Shown here in pieces: positions 26,420 through 35,215 of a stretch of DNA of 64,000 nucleotides; position 1 is the first letter of the stretch, and every line of letters starts with the position of its first letter. Position numbers and translations under genes: made by a program. Origin of the DNA: Streptomyces tanashiensis. Lineage in GTDB: Bacteria; Actinomycetota; Actinomycetes; Streptomycetales; Streptomycetaceae. The stretch is from positions 1 through 64,000 of the forward strand of contig NZ_BMRZ01000004.1 in NCBI RefSeq assembly GCF_014648895.1, written 5' to 3'. The notes beneath the pieces were generated by a model. That model did not search any database, had not been told where the DNA came from, and was given only the letters and a program-made list of their open reading frames with translations.

Positions 26420-27097
26420 GTGCGTGTACTGCTGGTGGAAGACGACGAGCCGGTCGCGGAATCCCTGCGGCGCGGGCTGCTGCGCTACGGGTTCGAGGTG
26501 GAGTGGGTCACCACGGGGACGGCGGGCCTCGCCGTCACCACCCCGTACGACCTCGTCCTGCTCGATCTCGGCCTGCCCGACACCGACGGGCTCGACGTCT
26601 GCCGGGCGCTGCGCCGGCGCGGCGACGTGCCGATCATCGTGATCAGCGCCCGCAGCGACGAGACCGACCGGGTCGTCGGCCTGGAGATCGGTGCCGACGA
26701 CTACGTGTCCAAGCCCTTCGGCGTGCGCGAGGTCATCGCCCGGATCCGGGCCGTGATGCGCAGGGTCCGGCCGACGGACCAGCCCACGGGCCCCCAGCGG
26801 TACGGTGCCCGGCTGAGCGTCGACCGCAAGGCGGCACGCGTGTGGCTGGACGACGCCGAGGTGGCGCTCACGCCCAAGGAGTACGACCTGCTCGCCTTCC
26901 TCACGGAGGAGCCGGGCGCGCTGATGTCCCGCGAGCAGATCATGGAAGCCGTCTGGGACGCCAACTGGTTCGGCCCGACCAAGACTCTCGACGTCCATGT
27001 GGCGGCGCTGCGGCGCAAGCTGGCCGGGGCGGTGACCGTCGAGGCGGTCCGCGGCGTCGGCTTCCGCCTGGTCGTGGAGCCCGTGGGCCGCCCGTGA
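26420..27097 (+). CDS. OmpR-family response regulator
   Basis: 225 residues: a receiver domain with acidic pocket EDDE, phospho-acceptor D49 in YDLVLLDLGLPDTDG and the conserved Lys in YVSKPFG, then a winged-helix DNA-binding domain (ALTPKEYDLLAFLTEEPGALMSREQIMEAVW ... LDVHVAALRRKL). Its stop overlaps the sensor kinase start (GTGA), so the pair is one operon. Targets are unknown; the convergent gene cluster downstream gives no clear hint. Confidence 0.93.
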   Translation: MRVLLVEDDEPVAESLRRGLLRYGFEVEWVTTGTAGLAVTTPYDLVLLDLGLPDTDGLDVCRALRRRGDVPIIVISARSDETDRVVGLEIGADDYVSKPFGVREVIARIRAVMRRVRPTDQPTGPQRYGARLSVDRKAARVWLDDAEVALTPKEYDLLAFLTEEPGALMSREQIMEAVWDANWFGPTKTLDVHVAALRRKLAGAVTVEAVRGVGFRLVVEPVGRP

Positions 27098-28617
27098 TCA
27101 GGCGTCTCATCCTCAGCTACGTGGCCCTGGTCGCCGTGGCGCTCGCCGCCTTCACCGTGCCGGTCGCCTTCACGCTCACCGCCCAACTGCGCGGTGACAC
27201 CGAGGAGTCCGTACGCCGTGAGGCCACCACGATGGCGCTGCTCCTCGGGGACGGCGACGCCCCCGCCCGGCAGGCGCTCGCCCGGATGGCCGGAGCGTAC
27301 GCCGACGAGACGCCCGGCAGGGTCGAGGTGGTGGCCGCCGACGGCCGAAGCGCGGTGGAGCCGCTGCCCCTCCCCGCGCACCCGGACGACCCGGCGTTCG
27401 GCGCGGCGCTGAAGCAGGGCAGGACCACGGTCGACTGGGGGTCCCGGCTCGTCTGGGGACCGGAGTTGGTCGTCACCGTGCCCGCGTTCGCCCGGCGCGA
27501 GGCCTCCGCGGGGGACACCCGGGGCCGGGCCGAGCGCGAGGACGGGCGCCAGGGGGAGGGCGGGGCCGAGGACGAGGCCGCGGGGGAGCCGGCCCCGGCG
27601 GAACACATCGTCGGCGCGGTGCGCGTCCGGTACGCGACCGCCGACCTGAGCGACCGGCTCTGGCGCATCTGGGGCTTCCGGGCGATCCTCGCCGTCGGCG
27701 TGCTCGCGGTCGCCGCCGGACTCGGCGCGATCGTCGCCCGGCTGCTCACCAAGCCGCTGCGCCAGCTCAACGACATGGCCAGCCGGTTCGGCGACGGCGA
27801 CCTCACCGCCCGCTCGCCCGTCACCGGCCCCCAGGAGACCCAGACCCTGGCCCGCACCCTCAACCAGGGCGCCGAACGCCTCGACACCCTCGTCGCCTCG
27901 CAGCGCATCTTCGTCGCGGACGCCTCGCACCAGCTGCGGACCCCGCTGACGGCGCTGCGCCTCTCGCTCGACAACATCGCGGACGGGGTCGACGACGAGT
28001 TCGTCCGCGAGGACGTCGACCAGGCCACCGCCGAGGTCGTCCGGATGAGCCGTCTGGTCAGCGGCCTCCTCGTGCTCGCCCGCGCCGAGGCCAAGGTGTC
28101 CGCGCCGGAACCGCTGGCACTGCGCGAGCTGGTGGAGGAGCGGCTGAAGGTCTGGCGGCCGGCCGCCGACGAACGCGGCGTGACGATCGTCCTCACCGGC
28201 GAAGCCGACGACCTGCCGCGCGTGCTCGCCGGGCCCGGCAACCTCGACCAGGTCCTGGACAACGTGCTCTCCAACGCCCTGGAGGTCTCCCCGGACCGGG
28301 GGACGATCACGGTACGGGTGGAGACGGCCGGCCCGGAGGAGGCGGTCCTGGAGGTCCTCGACCAGGGCCCCGGCATGTCCGCCGCCGAACAGGCCCGCGC
28401 CTTCGACCGGTTCTGGCGCGGCCAGGGTCTGACCGGCCGCTCGGGTTCCGGCCTGGGGCTCGCCATCGTCAAGCAGCTCGTCACGGACGACGGCGGTGGC
28501 GTGGCCCTGCGGGACGCGCCCGGCGGCGGACTGTGCGTGCGGATCGCGCTGCGGACCGCGGCCGAGGGACCCCGGTGGATCAGCCCTCGGCCGGGAGCAC
28601 CGAGGAGTGGTGGTTGA
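27094..28617 (+). CDS. Sensor histidine kinase
   Basis: 507 residues. Two membrane segments (about 7-29 and 190-215) bracket an extracytoplasmic sensor that ends in a highly charged, low-complexity stretch rich in Glu, Gly and Ala (about 135-170). Then follow HAMP (LTKPLRQLNDMASRFGDGDL), the phospho-acceptor box FVADASHQLRTPL, the N box LDNVLSNALEVS and G boxes DQGPGMS and GSGLGLAIV. It pairs with the response regulator it overlaps by four bases. The 3' end overlaps the convergent SgcJ-like gene by 38 bases. Confidence 0.92.
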   Translation: MIRRLILSYVALVAVALAAFTVPVAFTLTAQLRGDTEESVRREATTMALLLGDGDAPARQALARMAGAYADETPGRVEVVAADGRSAVEPLPLPAHPDDPAFGAALKQGRTTVDWGSRLVWGPELVVTVPAFARREASAGDTRGRAEREDGRQGEGGAEDEAAGEPAPAEHIVGAVRVRYATADLSDRLWRIWGFRAILAVGVLAVAAGLGAIVARLLTKPLRQLNDMASRFGDGDLTARSPVTGPQETQTLARTLNQGAERLDTLVASQRIFVADASHQLRTPLTALRLSLDNIADGVDDEFVREDVDQATAEVVRMSRLVSGLLVLARAEAKVSAPEPLALRELVEERLKVWRPAADERGVTIVLTGEADDLPRVLAGPGNLDQVLDNVLSNALEVSPDRGTITVRVETAGPEEAVLEVLDQGPGMSAAEQARAFDRFWRGQGLTGRSGSGLGLAIVKQLVTDDGGGVALRDAPGGGLCVRIALRTAAEGPRWISPRPGAPRSGG

Positions 28618-29092
28618 CGATCAGCCACCTGCCGTCGCGCTTCTCGTACACGTAGGTGTAGCGCGCCTCGACCGGCTTCGTGACACCGGTCTTCGGGTCG
28701 GTGAGGTGGAAGCGGTACAGACCGGCGTCGATCGCCGAGTTCGCGTCGAGGATCTCGATCTCCGTACGGATCTTCTCGCCCCGCGGCTTCTTCTGCAGGA
28801 AGTGCGCGAAGTAGTCCGCTATCGCCGCGTGGTCGGTGCGGATCCGAGGCGAGGCCGTCGGCAGCAGGACGGCGTCCTCGGCGTACAGATCGGTGACCCG
28901 CTCCGGGTCGCCCGAGCGCAGCGCCGCGTTCCAGCGGTCGAACAGCGCGGCGATCTCCCGCTCGCCGGTCTTGACCCGCCGGTCGCCCTTCTCGCCGGCC
29001 TGCGCCACGCCGACGCCGACGGCGAGGGTGCCGAGCACCGCCACGGTGACACCGCCGGCGAGGGTGGCACGGGTACGGGACATGCGCTTCAT
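28580..29092 (-). CDS. Secreted SgcJ/EcaC-like (SnoaL-fold) protein
   Basis: A 170-residue protein with a signal peptide or N-terminal anchor (RATLAGGVTVAVLGTLAVGVGVAQA). The mature part is a small cone-shaped NTF2/SnoaL-type fold: IAALFDRWNAALRSGDPERVTDLYAEDAVLLP at the front and RYTYVYEKRDGRWLIVNHHSS at the end, the signature of SgcJ/EcaC-family proteins. Ligand and function unknown; some relatives act as small-molecule binding or isomerising proteins. AGGAG precedes the ATG. Confidence 0.8.
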   Translation of the reverse strand: MKRMSRTRATLAGGVTVAVLGTLAVGVGVAQAGEKGDRRVKTGEREIAALFDRWNAALRSGDPERVTDLYAEDAVLLPTASPRIRTDHAAIADYFAHFLQKKPRGEKIRTEIEILDANSAIDAGLYRFHLTDPKTGVTKPVEARYTYVYEKRDGRWLIVNHHSSVLPAEG

Positions 29093-29234
29093 CAGAGGCT
29101 CCTGCTTCGAGTGAACGGGCTCCGAACGCCGCTGCGTTCGGGTGCTGCCACTCTCGCCGCGCGCGATGCAGCCCCCGTACAGCGGACGTCAAGCACCCGG
29201 CCAAGACTCGGGAAAGAAGACGCCTCCGGAAAGG

Positions 29235-30635
29235 CTAGGAGGCGTTCTGCAGCCGTGCTCCCGCCGTGCGCGCCACGACGAGGAGGAAGAGTCCGCACGC
29301 CGCCACGATCAGCCACCCCGGGCGGGTCGCGGCGGCGAGAGAGGCCGGGCCCGCGCCCGCGACGAGTCCGCCGGCGACGGCGATGCCGACCGCCACACCG
29401 ACCTGGCGCGAGGTGGACGTGATCGCCCCCGCCACCCCTGCCCGGGACGGCGGCAGACCGCCGACCGCGGTGTTCGTCAGGGGGGCGTTGGCGAAGCCGA
29501 ACCCGATGCCGGTCAGCAGGAAGGCGAGCAGGATCAGGGACACGCTCGTGTCCCCGTCCAGGCCCACCAGACAGAGGCCGCCGGCGGTGGTGAACGCGCC
29601 CGCGAGGAGCAGCGGACGCCGCGGTCCGGCACGGCCCACGAGGACGCCGGACCACGGCGCGCACACCGTGGCCCCGAGCGCCATGGGCAGGGTCGCGGCG
29701 CCGGCGGCGAGAGGAGTCCAGCCGCGGGCGTTCTGGAGGTAGAGGGTGCTGAGCAGCAGGGTCACGTTGAGGGCGACGAAGACCGCCGCCGCGCCGAGCA
29801 CCGCCGTGACGAACGGCGGCCGGCGGAACAGACCGAGGTCCATCAGGGGTTCGTCGCGCCGGAGTTCGACCCGCACGAAGCCCGCCGTGGCCGCCGCGGT
29901 CAGAGCGTAACCGGCGAGGGCCGCGGGCGACGTCCAGCCGATGCGGGGGCCCTCGATGAGAAGCCCGACGGTGAGGCAGAGCGCCAGGGTGAGGAGCGCC
30001 TGGCCGGGCAGGTCGAGACGGCGGGCGCGTGCGCCGCGGGACTCCGGCACGAACAGGGCGACCAGGACGAGGGCCAGGACGACCACCGGCGCGTTGATCC
30101 AGAACACCGACCGCCAGCCGAACGCGGCGATGAGCGCCCCGCCGGTGACCGGGCCCGCCGCCATGCTGAGCCCGAACACCGAGGCCCACACGCCGATCGC
30201 GCGGGCCCGTTCCCGGGGGTCGGGCATCGCGTTCACGACGATCGCCAGGGCCACCGGACTCAGCATCGAGGCCCCGACGCCCTGCACGGCCCGGGCGGCG
30301 ACCAGGACGCCGAGGGAGGGGGCGAGGGCGCACGCGAGGGAGGCCAGGCCGAAGACGGTCAGCCCGTACCGGAAGACGCGGCGGCGCCCGAGGCGGTCGG
30401 CGAGGGCGCCGGAGACGATGAGCAGACTGGCCATGACCACGGTGTAGGCGTCGACGACCCATTCGAGACCGCGGGTGCCCACGTCGAGGCCCCGCCCGAT
30501 CTCGGGAAGCCCCACGTTGACGATGGTGGCGTCGACACCGACCAGGAACATGCTGAGCGCGCAGACCGCGAGCACCGTCCAGCGCTGGCGCGCGGTGAGC
30601 GGGGTGGGTGGAGCGGCCAGGGATGTCGTGAGCAC
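29235..30635 (-). CDS. MFS drug exporter (EmrB/QacA-like, DHA2)
   Basis: A 466-residue transporter with about 14 membrane segments. FLVGVDATIVNVGLPEIGRGL is the DHA2 family's first helix (motif D1), LADRLGRRRVFRYG the loop 2-3 motif A, and GPVTGGALIAAFGWRSVFWINAP motif C of drug/proton antiporters. GTG at 30635 has AAGGGGGAA at good spacing. An inverted repeat at 30707-30721 upstream may be an operator. Substrate unknown. Confidence 0.9.
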   Translation of the reverse strand: MLTTSLAAPPTPLTARQRWTVLAVCALSMFLVGVDATIVNVGLPEIGRGLDVGTRGLEWVVDAYTVVMASLLIVSGALADRLGRRRVFRYGLTVFGLASLACALAPSLGVLVAARAVQGVGASMLSPVALAIVVNAMPDPRERARAIGVWASVFGLSMAAGPVTGGALIAAFGWRSVFWINAPVVVLALVLVALFVPESRGARARRLDLPGQALLTLALCLTVGLLIEGPRIGWTSPAALAGYALTAAATAGFVRVELRRDEPLMDLGLFRRPPFVTAVLGAAAVFVALNVTLLLSTLYLQNARGWTPLAAGAATLPMALGATVCAPWSGVLVGRAGPRRPLLLAGAFTTAGGLCLVGLDGDTSVSLILLAFLLTGIGFGFANAPLTNTAVGGLPPSRAGVAGAITSTSRQVGVAVGIAVAGGLVAGAGPASLAAATRPGWLIVAACGLFLLVVARTAGARLQNAS

Positions 30636-30706
30636 GTGAGTTCCCCCTTCGACGAGTCCGGACGCCGCCCAGACTCGGACCGGGGAAGGGGGAGTGGCAA
30701 AGAATC

Positions 30707-30721
30707 TTGCGAAAACCGCAA
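30707..30721. promoter_or_regulatory. Small inverted repeat upstream of the MFS exporter
   Basis: TTGCG-AAAAC-CGCAA lies 72 bases upstream of the exporter start in an unusually AT-rich patch. The position suits an operator for a MarR/TetR-type repressor; no such regulator gene is adjacent. Confidence 0.35.
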
Positions 30722-30736
30722 AGAGAGGGGGCGCGG

Positions 30737-31123
30737 TCAGAGGGAGGTGAACAGGTCCCCGGGGGCGTCGTCGAGGACGAAGCCGTTGTCGAAACGGACG
30801 CGGACCGTCAGACGGAGCTTCCGCTCCTGGTACGCGGTCCACGCGGGTTCCAGCGAGCCGACCTGCTCCTCCAGTTGCTGCCTGCTGCCCGGAGGCATCT
30901 GATGGCCGAAGTCGTCGAGGAGGGACTTGAGCCGCTCGTACTCGCGGACCTCCTGGCTCTGCGACCGGTCCTCGTCCACCCGCTCGACCGAACCCTCGAC
31001 GCCCGCCGCCAGGGCCAGGAAGCCCGCCCCGGTCTCCGTGGCCGCCTCACCGGCCGGAACCACCTGCCCGGCCAGCCGGAGATCGGCCGTCAGCTTCACC
31101 CGTCGGCCCACTGTCAGCGTCAT
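30737..31123 (-). CDS. Hypothetical protein
   Basis: 128 residues from the ATG at 31123 (GGAGA upstream). The N-terminal third is small and beta-like (MTLTVGRRVKLTADLRLAGQVVPAGEAATETG), the middle a charged helix (SQSQEVREYERLKSLLDDFGHQMPPGSRQQLEEQVGSL), the end beta (LRLTVRVRFDNGFVLDDAP). No signal peptide, Cys or known motif; I do not recognise the family. A possible -10 (GATAAT, complement of 31155-31160) lies 32 bases upstream. The rest of the gap to 31344 is featureless. Confidence 0.6.
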   Translation of the reverse strand: MTLTVGRRVKLTADLRLAGQVVPAGEAATETGAGFLALAAGVEGSVERVDEDRSQSQEVREYERLKSLLDDFGHQMPPGSRQQLEEQVGSLEPAWTAYQERKLRLTVRVRFDNGFVLDDAPGDLFTSL

Positions 31124-31344
31124 CGGTCGTTCGTCTCCAGGTGTAGGGGGTGTCATTATCCGGCATCCGGCATCCGCCCTCCGCCGCCCTCCCGCGCCCG
31201 AGGGCCGAGGCCGTCCCTGCCGTCCGCGTGGCCCCGTACGGGTGGACTCGCCGCGCGGGCGCCGGGAGGGAGCGCCTTCGCACCGGCCCCCGGTGGTGAT
31301 GTGGCCGTCCCCCGTTCTCGCGATCCGGAAGAGGCGCCCCCGAC

Positions 31345-32565
31345 ATGCGACGTACCCCCTCCCGTCGGCTGTTCGCCGCGACGCTGCTCGTCGCGTCCGT
31401 GCTGGCCCCGATGACGGCGACGCCCGCCGGCGCCGTCCACGCCGTGAGCGGCCCCGGCGGTTCCCTCGCCGCCGCGCGGCACGGCGAGGACGACTGCCCG
31501 CCGGACGGACTCGGCCCCGAGCTCACCGCCCGGCTCGACAAGGCCGTCGCGGACGTCCGCGAGCAGGCCGGCATCCCCGGCGTCGTCGTCGGGCTCTGGA
31601 TGCCGGGCAAGGGCAGCTACGTCCGCGCGACCGGCGTCGCCGACAAGGTCACCCGTGAGCCGATGGCCACCGACGGCTTCGTCCGCATCGGCAGCGAGAC
31701 CAAGACCTTCACGGTCACCGCGCTCCTGAAGCTCGTCGACGACCACCGGATCCGCCTCGACGACCCCATCTCCCGCTACATCCACGGCGTGCCGAACGGC
31801 CACCGGATCACCCTCCGCCACCTCGCGGAGATGCGCAGCGGCCTCTTCCCGTACACCTCCGACCCGGACTTCATCCACGACCTGCTCAGCGACCCGGAGC
31901 GCTCCTTCACCCCGGAGGAGGCGCTCGCGTACGGCTTCAAGCACAGGAACACGTTCAAGCCGGGCGCGCAGTTCGAGTACTCGAACTCCAACCTGGTGCT
32001 CCTCGGTCTGGTCGTCGAGAAGGTCAGCGGGCAGCCCCTGGCGGACTTCCTCCGCAACCGGGTGCTCCGCCCGGCCCACCTGCGCCGCACGTTCCTGCCG
32101 AGCGGTCCCGAGTTCCCCGAGCCGCACCCCCGTGGCTACACGAACCAGACGCTCAGCGGCGCCGTCGTGGACAGCACCGACTGGAACCCCAGCTGGGCCT
32201 GGGCGGCCGGCGCGATGATCTCCGACCTGCACGACCTGCGGCGCTGGGCGAAGATCCTCGCCACCGGGGAGCTGCTGAGCCCCGAGACGCAGGCGCAGCG
32301 CCTCAAGACGCTCCCGACGGGCCACCCCGGCCTCGGCTACGGCCTCGGCATCTTCGACGCCAACGGCTGGATCGGGCACAACGGGTCGATTCCGGGGTAC
32401 GAGACGGTGACGGTGTACCTGCCGGAGCGGGACGCCACGCTGGTCATCATGCTCAACACGGACATCACCAGCCAGGGGCAGGAGCCGTCCACGCTGGTGG
32501 CCCGCGCGGTCACGGCCGTCGTGACCCCGGACCACGTCTACGACGGCGCGGTCCAGCCGCGCTAG
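31345..32565 (+). CDS. Secreted serine hydrolase (beta-lactamase/D-Ala-D-Ala carboxypeptidase family)
   Basis: 406 residues with a signal peptide (LFAATLLVASVLAPMTATPAGAVHA). The penicillin-recognising active site is complete: SxxK as S117-E-T-K120, YxN in FEYSNSNLVLLG, and HNG in WIGHNGSIPGYE replacing KTG, which marks class C/DD-peptidase-like esterases. It could trim peptidoglycan or hydrolyse esters or D-amino-acid peptides. Monocistronic; a weak GAGG lies before the ATG. Confidence 0.88.
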   Translation: MRRTPSRRLFAATLLVASVLAPMTATPAGAVHAVSGPGGSLAAARHGEDDCPPDGLGPELTARLDKAVADVREQAGIPGVVVGLWMPGKGSYVRATGVADKVTREPMATDGFVRIGSETKTFTVTALLKLVDDHRIRLDDPISRYIHGVPNGHRITLRHLAEMRSGLFPYTSDPDFIHDLLSDPERSFTPEEALAYGFKHRNTFKPGAQFEYSNSNLVLLGLVVEKVSGQPLADFLRNRVLRPAHLRRTFLPSGPEFPEPHPRGYTNQTLSGAVVDSTDWNPSWAWAAGAMISDLHDLRRWAKILATGELLSPETQAQRLKTLPTGHPGLGYGLGIFDANGWIGHNGSIPGYETVTVYLPERDATLVIMLNTDITSQGQEPSTLVARAVTAVVTPDHVYDGAVQPR

Positions 32566-32653
32566 CCAGGATGCCGAAAGGTCGATTGCGGGCACCTGTC
32601 CGAGACTGGGTGGGGAGAAGTGACGTCGCCGGGCGGTACGAGGAGGTGGGCGG

Positions 32654-33058
32654 GTGTCGATGGACGCCGAGGGTGGTGCGGGGAAGCGGTTCGCCGTCCG
32701 GGCCGGGCCCGGGACATCCGACGCGGTGGTGGTCCTCGGTCTCGTCGGGGAGCTCGACCACGACAGCGTCGGCCCGCTGACCCGGGCGCTGGACGACTGT
32801 GCCCGGGCCCGGCGGGTCGTCGTCGACTGCTCCGGCCTGACCTTCTGTGACTCGACCGGACTCAACGAGCTGCTGCGGGCGCGCCTGAGGCTGCGGGAGA
32901 CGGGCGGGCGCCTGGATCTCGCCGGGCTCGGGCCGCCGGTGGACCGGATGTTCGAGATCACCGGGGCCCGGCTGGTCTTCCGGGTGTACGCGGACACGGC
33001 CGAGGCGCTGGCCGACGACGGCGCCGGGCCGGGAGGCGGTGGAGAGGCGCATGGCTGA
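32654..33058 (+). CDS. STAS-domain anti-sigma factor antagonist
   Basis: A 134-residue single STAS domain: VVVLGLVGELDHDSVGPLTRALDD, then VVVDCSGLTFCDSTGLNELLRARLRL with the phosphorylatable serine in DST. Such proteins bind an anti-sigma kinase when unphosphorylated and free the sigma factor. GTG at 32654 is chosen for AGGAGG seven bases upstream; ATG at 32660 is possible. It overlaps the HATPase gene by eight bases, giving a complete antagonist/anti-sigma module. Confidence 0.88.
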   Translation: MSMDAEGGAGKRFAVRAGPGTSDAVVVLGLVGELDHDSVGPLTRALDDCARARRVVVDCSGLTFCDSTGLNELLRARLRLRETGGRLDLAGLGPPVDRMFEITGARLVFRVYADTAEALADDGAGPGGGGEAHG

Positions 33059-33512
33059 CGGCGACGCCGGGCCCCCGAACCAGGTCCGCAGGCTGGTGCT
33101 GCACGGGACCCGCGGGGTCGTCTCGCGCTGCCGGGACTTCACGGCGCAGGCGCTGGCCGACTGGGGGTGGATCCCGGCGGACGGCGAGGAGGCGCGGGAG
33201 CGGGTCGAGGACGTCCTCCTGCTCGTGTCGGAGGTCGTCACCAACGCCTGTCTGCACGCCGGCGGCCCCGAGGAGCTCGTCCTGCGCAACGGTGAGGGGC
33301 GGCTGCGCGTGGAGGTGTCCGACGCCAGCCCCGAGCATCCGCGGGCGCGGACGCCCCGGTCCCCCGCGCTGCCCGGAGGGCACGGTCTGCTGGTCCTGGA
33401 CCGGCTGGCCGGCGCCTGGGGCAGCCGGGACAAGGGCCCGGGTGCCGTGGGCAAGGTGGTGTGGCTGGAGGTCGGTCGCCCGCCCGCACGGAGGACGGGC
33501 GCACCGGAATAG
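33051..33512 (+). CDS. Anti-sigma regulatory factor-type ATP-binding protein (RsbW-like)
   Basis: A 153-residue GHKL ATPase with N box LLVSEVVTNACLHAGGPEEL and G box GGHGLLVLDRLAGAWG, but no histidine-kinase acceptor domain. This is the Streptomyces RsbW-like family, serine kinases that phosphorylate STAS antagonists and hold sigma factors. ATG at 33051 has GAGAGG close upstream and overlaps the STAS gene end. No sigma factor gene is adjacent, so its target is encoded elsewhere. Confidence 0.87.
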   Translation: MADGDAGPPNQVRRLVLHGTRGVVSRCRDFTAQALADWGWIPADGEEARERVEDVLLLVSEVVTNACLHAGGPEELVLRNGEGRLRVEVSDASPEHPRARTPRSPALPGGHGLLVLDRLAGAWGSRDKGPGAVGKVVWLEVGRPPARRTGAPE

Positions 33513-33590
33513 GTCCACGCCCAGGTCCCGGCGACGGAACGACCGCGGCCGGTCCTCGACGGGTAGGCAGCGTCACAGCGCGGCCCCGGG

Positions 33591-34946
33591 TCACCGGGAG
33601 TCCCCGGGCGCTCCCTCCACCACGCCCCGGACCACGCCGAGGTCCACGAGGTCCTGGGGCCGCAGGCGGAGCTGGTCCGCGGTGGTCGCCGCCTCCTCGG
33701 GGGCGCGCTTGAGGATGGCGGTGGCCGCCTCGGGAGCGATGACGGAGAAGTAACTGTCCGGCGTGGCCCAGGTGTTGCCCGGGGCGGCGAGGGCGAGGGC
33801 GCCGCCCGAACCGCCCTCTCCGACGAGCAGCGAGGTGAGCGGGGTGCGGGCGGAGGCGACGGCGGCGAACAGGTCCGCGATCGCGGTTCCCGCGCCCGCG
33901 CGTTCCGCCGCGGGGTCGTTGGCGGCGCCCGGGGTATCGACGAGCGTGAGCACCGGGATCCCGAGACGGTCGGCCAGGCGCACGAGGCGGACCGCCGTGC
34001 GGAATCCGGCCGGGCGGGTCGCGGTGCCGCACTGCGCGGCGTAGGCGACGGTCCGGCCGTCGGGGAGTCGCCCGAAGCCGCACCGCATGCCGGGGTCGAC
34101 GCCCCCGCAGCGGTCGCCGGAGATCTCCTCGCGCAGTGTGAAGTGGGCGTCGAGGTACGCGGCGGCCCGGGGCCGGTCCGGGTGCCGGGCGCGTGCCACG
34201 GCCTCCCGGCCGCTCGCGGCGGGCGCCGCACCCGGGTCGCCGAGCGCGTACGGCGGCGGGACCGGGCCCTCGGCCGGGCGGACGAGCAGCGAGAGCCAGC
34301 GTCCGAGGGTCTCGCGCAGCGCGGCGGGCGGCACGATCGCGTCGAGGTGACCGTGGGCGAGCTGTGCCTCGGCCGTGTACGCGGCCGGGTCCGCGTCCGG
34401 CGGCCGCACGCGGGAGCCGGCGAAGCCCACCTGGGCGCCGGGAAGGGCGAGGACGACATCGGAGCCGGCGCCGAGGGTGGCCCAGCCGCCACCTGTCGTC
34501 GGATCCCGCAGGACGGCGATCTGCGGCAGCCCCGCCGCCCGGGTGGTCTCCGACTCGCGCGCCAGGTACTGGAGTTGGAGGAGGGCGCGCATGCCCTCGT
34601 GCATCCGGCTGCCGCCGGTGGCCGGCAGGACGACCACGGGCAGGCGTCGCGCCCTGGCCAGGGCGTGGGCCGCGGCGGCCCGGGCGCCGGTCCGCTCCCC
34701 GAGGGACCCGCCGAGGAACCGGAACTCGAAGGAGATCAGCACCGCCGTCACCCCGCCCACCACACCGGTGCCGCAGACCACCGACTCGGTCTCTCCGGTG
34801 CGTTCGGCCGCGCGGGCGTGCGCCGCCGAGTAGCCGGGCCATCCGATCGGCCCGTCACCGGGCAAGGGGCCCTCGTCGAAGGGGAGTTCGCTGAAGTCGT
34901 CGGTGACGAGGGCGATCGCCTCGCGTGCCGTCGTCGGGTCGCTCAT
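33591..34946 (-). CDS. Acetyl-CoA carboxylase carboxyltransferase, fused beta/alpha type
   Basis: 451 residues carrying two crotonase-like halves: the first resembles AccD ([29 protein letters not shown] ... [11 protein letters not shown]) without its N-terminal zinc finger, the second AccA ([21 protein letters not shown] ... [14 protein letters not shown]). It would transfer carboxyl from biotin to acetyl-CoA or another acyl-CoA. Such fused subunits often sit in aromatic polyketide clusters, but no polyketide synthase, biotin carboxylase or biotin carrier gene is adjacent. GGCGAGG precedes the ATG at 34946. Confidence 0.85.
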   Translation of the reverse strand: MSDPTTAREAIALVTDDFSELPFDEGPLPGDGPIGWPGYSAAHARAAERTGETESVVCGTGVVGGVTAVLISFEFRFLGGSLGERTGARAAAAHALARARRLPVVVLPATGGSRMHEGMRALLQLQYLARESETTRAAGLPQIAVLRDPTTGGGWATLGAGSDVVLALPGAQVGFAGSRVRPPDADPAAYTAEAQLAHGHLDAIVPPAALRETLGRWLSLLVRPAEGPVPPPYALGDPGAAPAASGREAVARARHPDRPRAAAYLDAHFTLREEISGDRCGGVDPGMRCGFGRLPDGRTVAYAAQCGTATRPAGFRTAVRLVRLADRLGIPVLTLVDTPGAANDPAAERAGAGTAIADLFAAVASARTPLTSLLVGEGGSGGALALAAPGNTWATPDSYFSVIAPEAATAILKRAPEEAATTADQLRLRPQDLVDLGVVRGVVEGAPGDSR

Positions 34947-35174
34947 GCGGGCCTCGCCGCTCGTCGCCGGAGTGTGCGTACGGGATGGTGCGCGGGTGCG
35001 TACGGGGTCGTGCGGTGCTGCACCTCCACCGTACCGCCCGGGCTCCGCGCCGCCCGGGGCGGTCCGTCCCGGGCGCCGGCACGCCGTGCGGTTCAGCCGC
35101 CGGGGGTGAAGGCCGGGCGGCGGGCGGTCCGCCGCCGGCCGGCCTCCGTGCCGAAGCGGAGGTCGATCGCCCGC
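34947..35174. other. Gene-free stretch upstream of the carboxyltransferase gene
   Basis: These 228 bases between the carboxyltransferase start and the next terminator contain several short G+C-rich inverted segments but no frame with convincing codon use, and no clear promoter. It should hold the carboxyltransferase promoter. Confidence 0.4.
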
Positions 35175-35206
35175 GTGGGGGCCGCCCGGCGCCGGGCGGC
35201 CCCCAC
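35175..35206 (-). terminator. Perfect 32-bp palindromic terminator
   Basis: GTGGGGGCCGCCCGGC (35175-35190) is followed directly by its complement to 35206, nine bases beyond the stop of the cNMP-domain gene. A loop of a few bases would form from the centre. It probably ends that leftward transcript. Confidence 0.8.
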
Positions 35207-35215
35207 GGTGTCGGG

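Noticed and set aside
34947..35174. Possible C-terminal remnant of an enzyme on the minus strand (frame reading [11 protein letters not shown] before a stop)
   Set aside because: Only about 25 residues, no recognisable family match and high G/C bias; too little to call a pseudogene.
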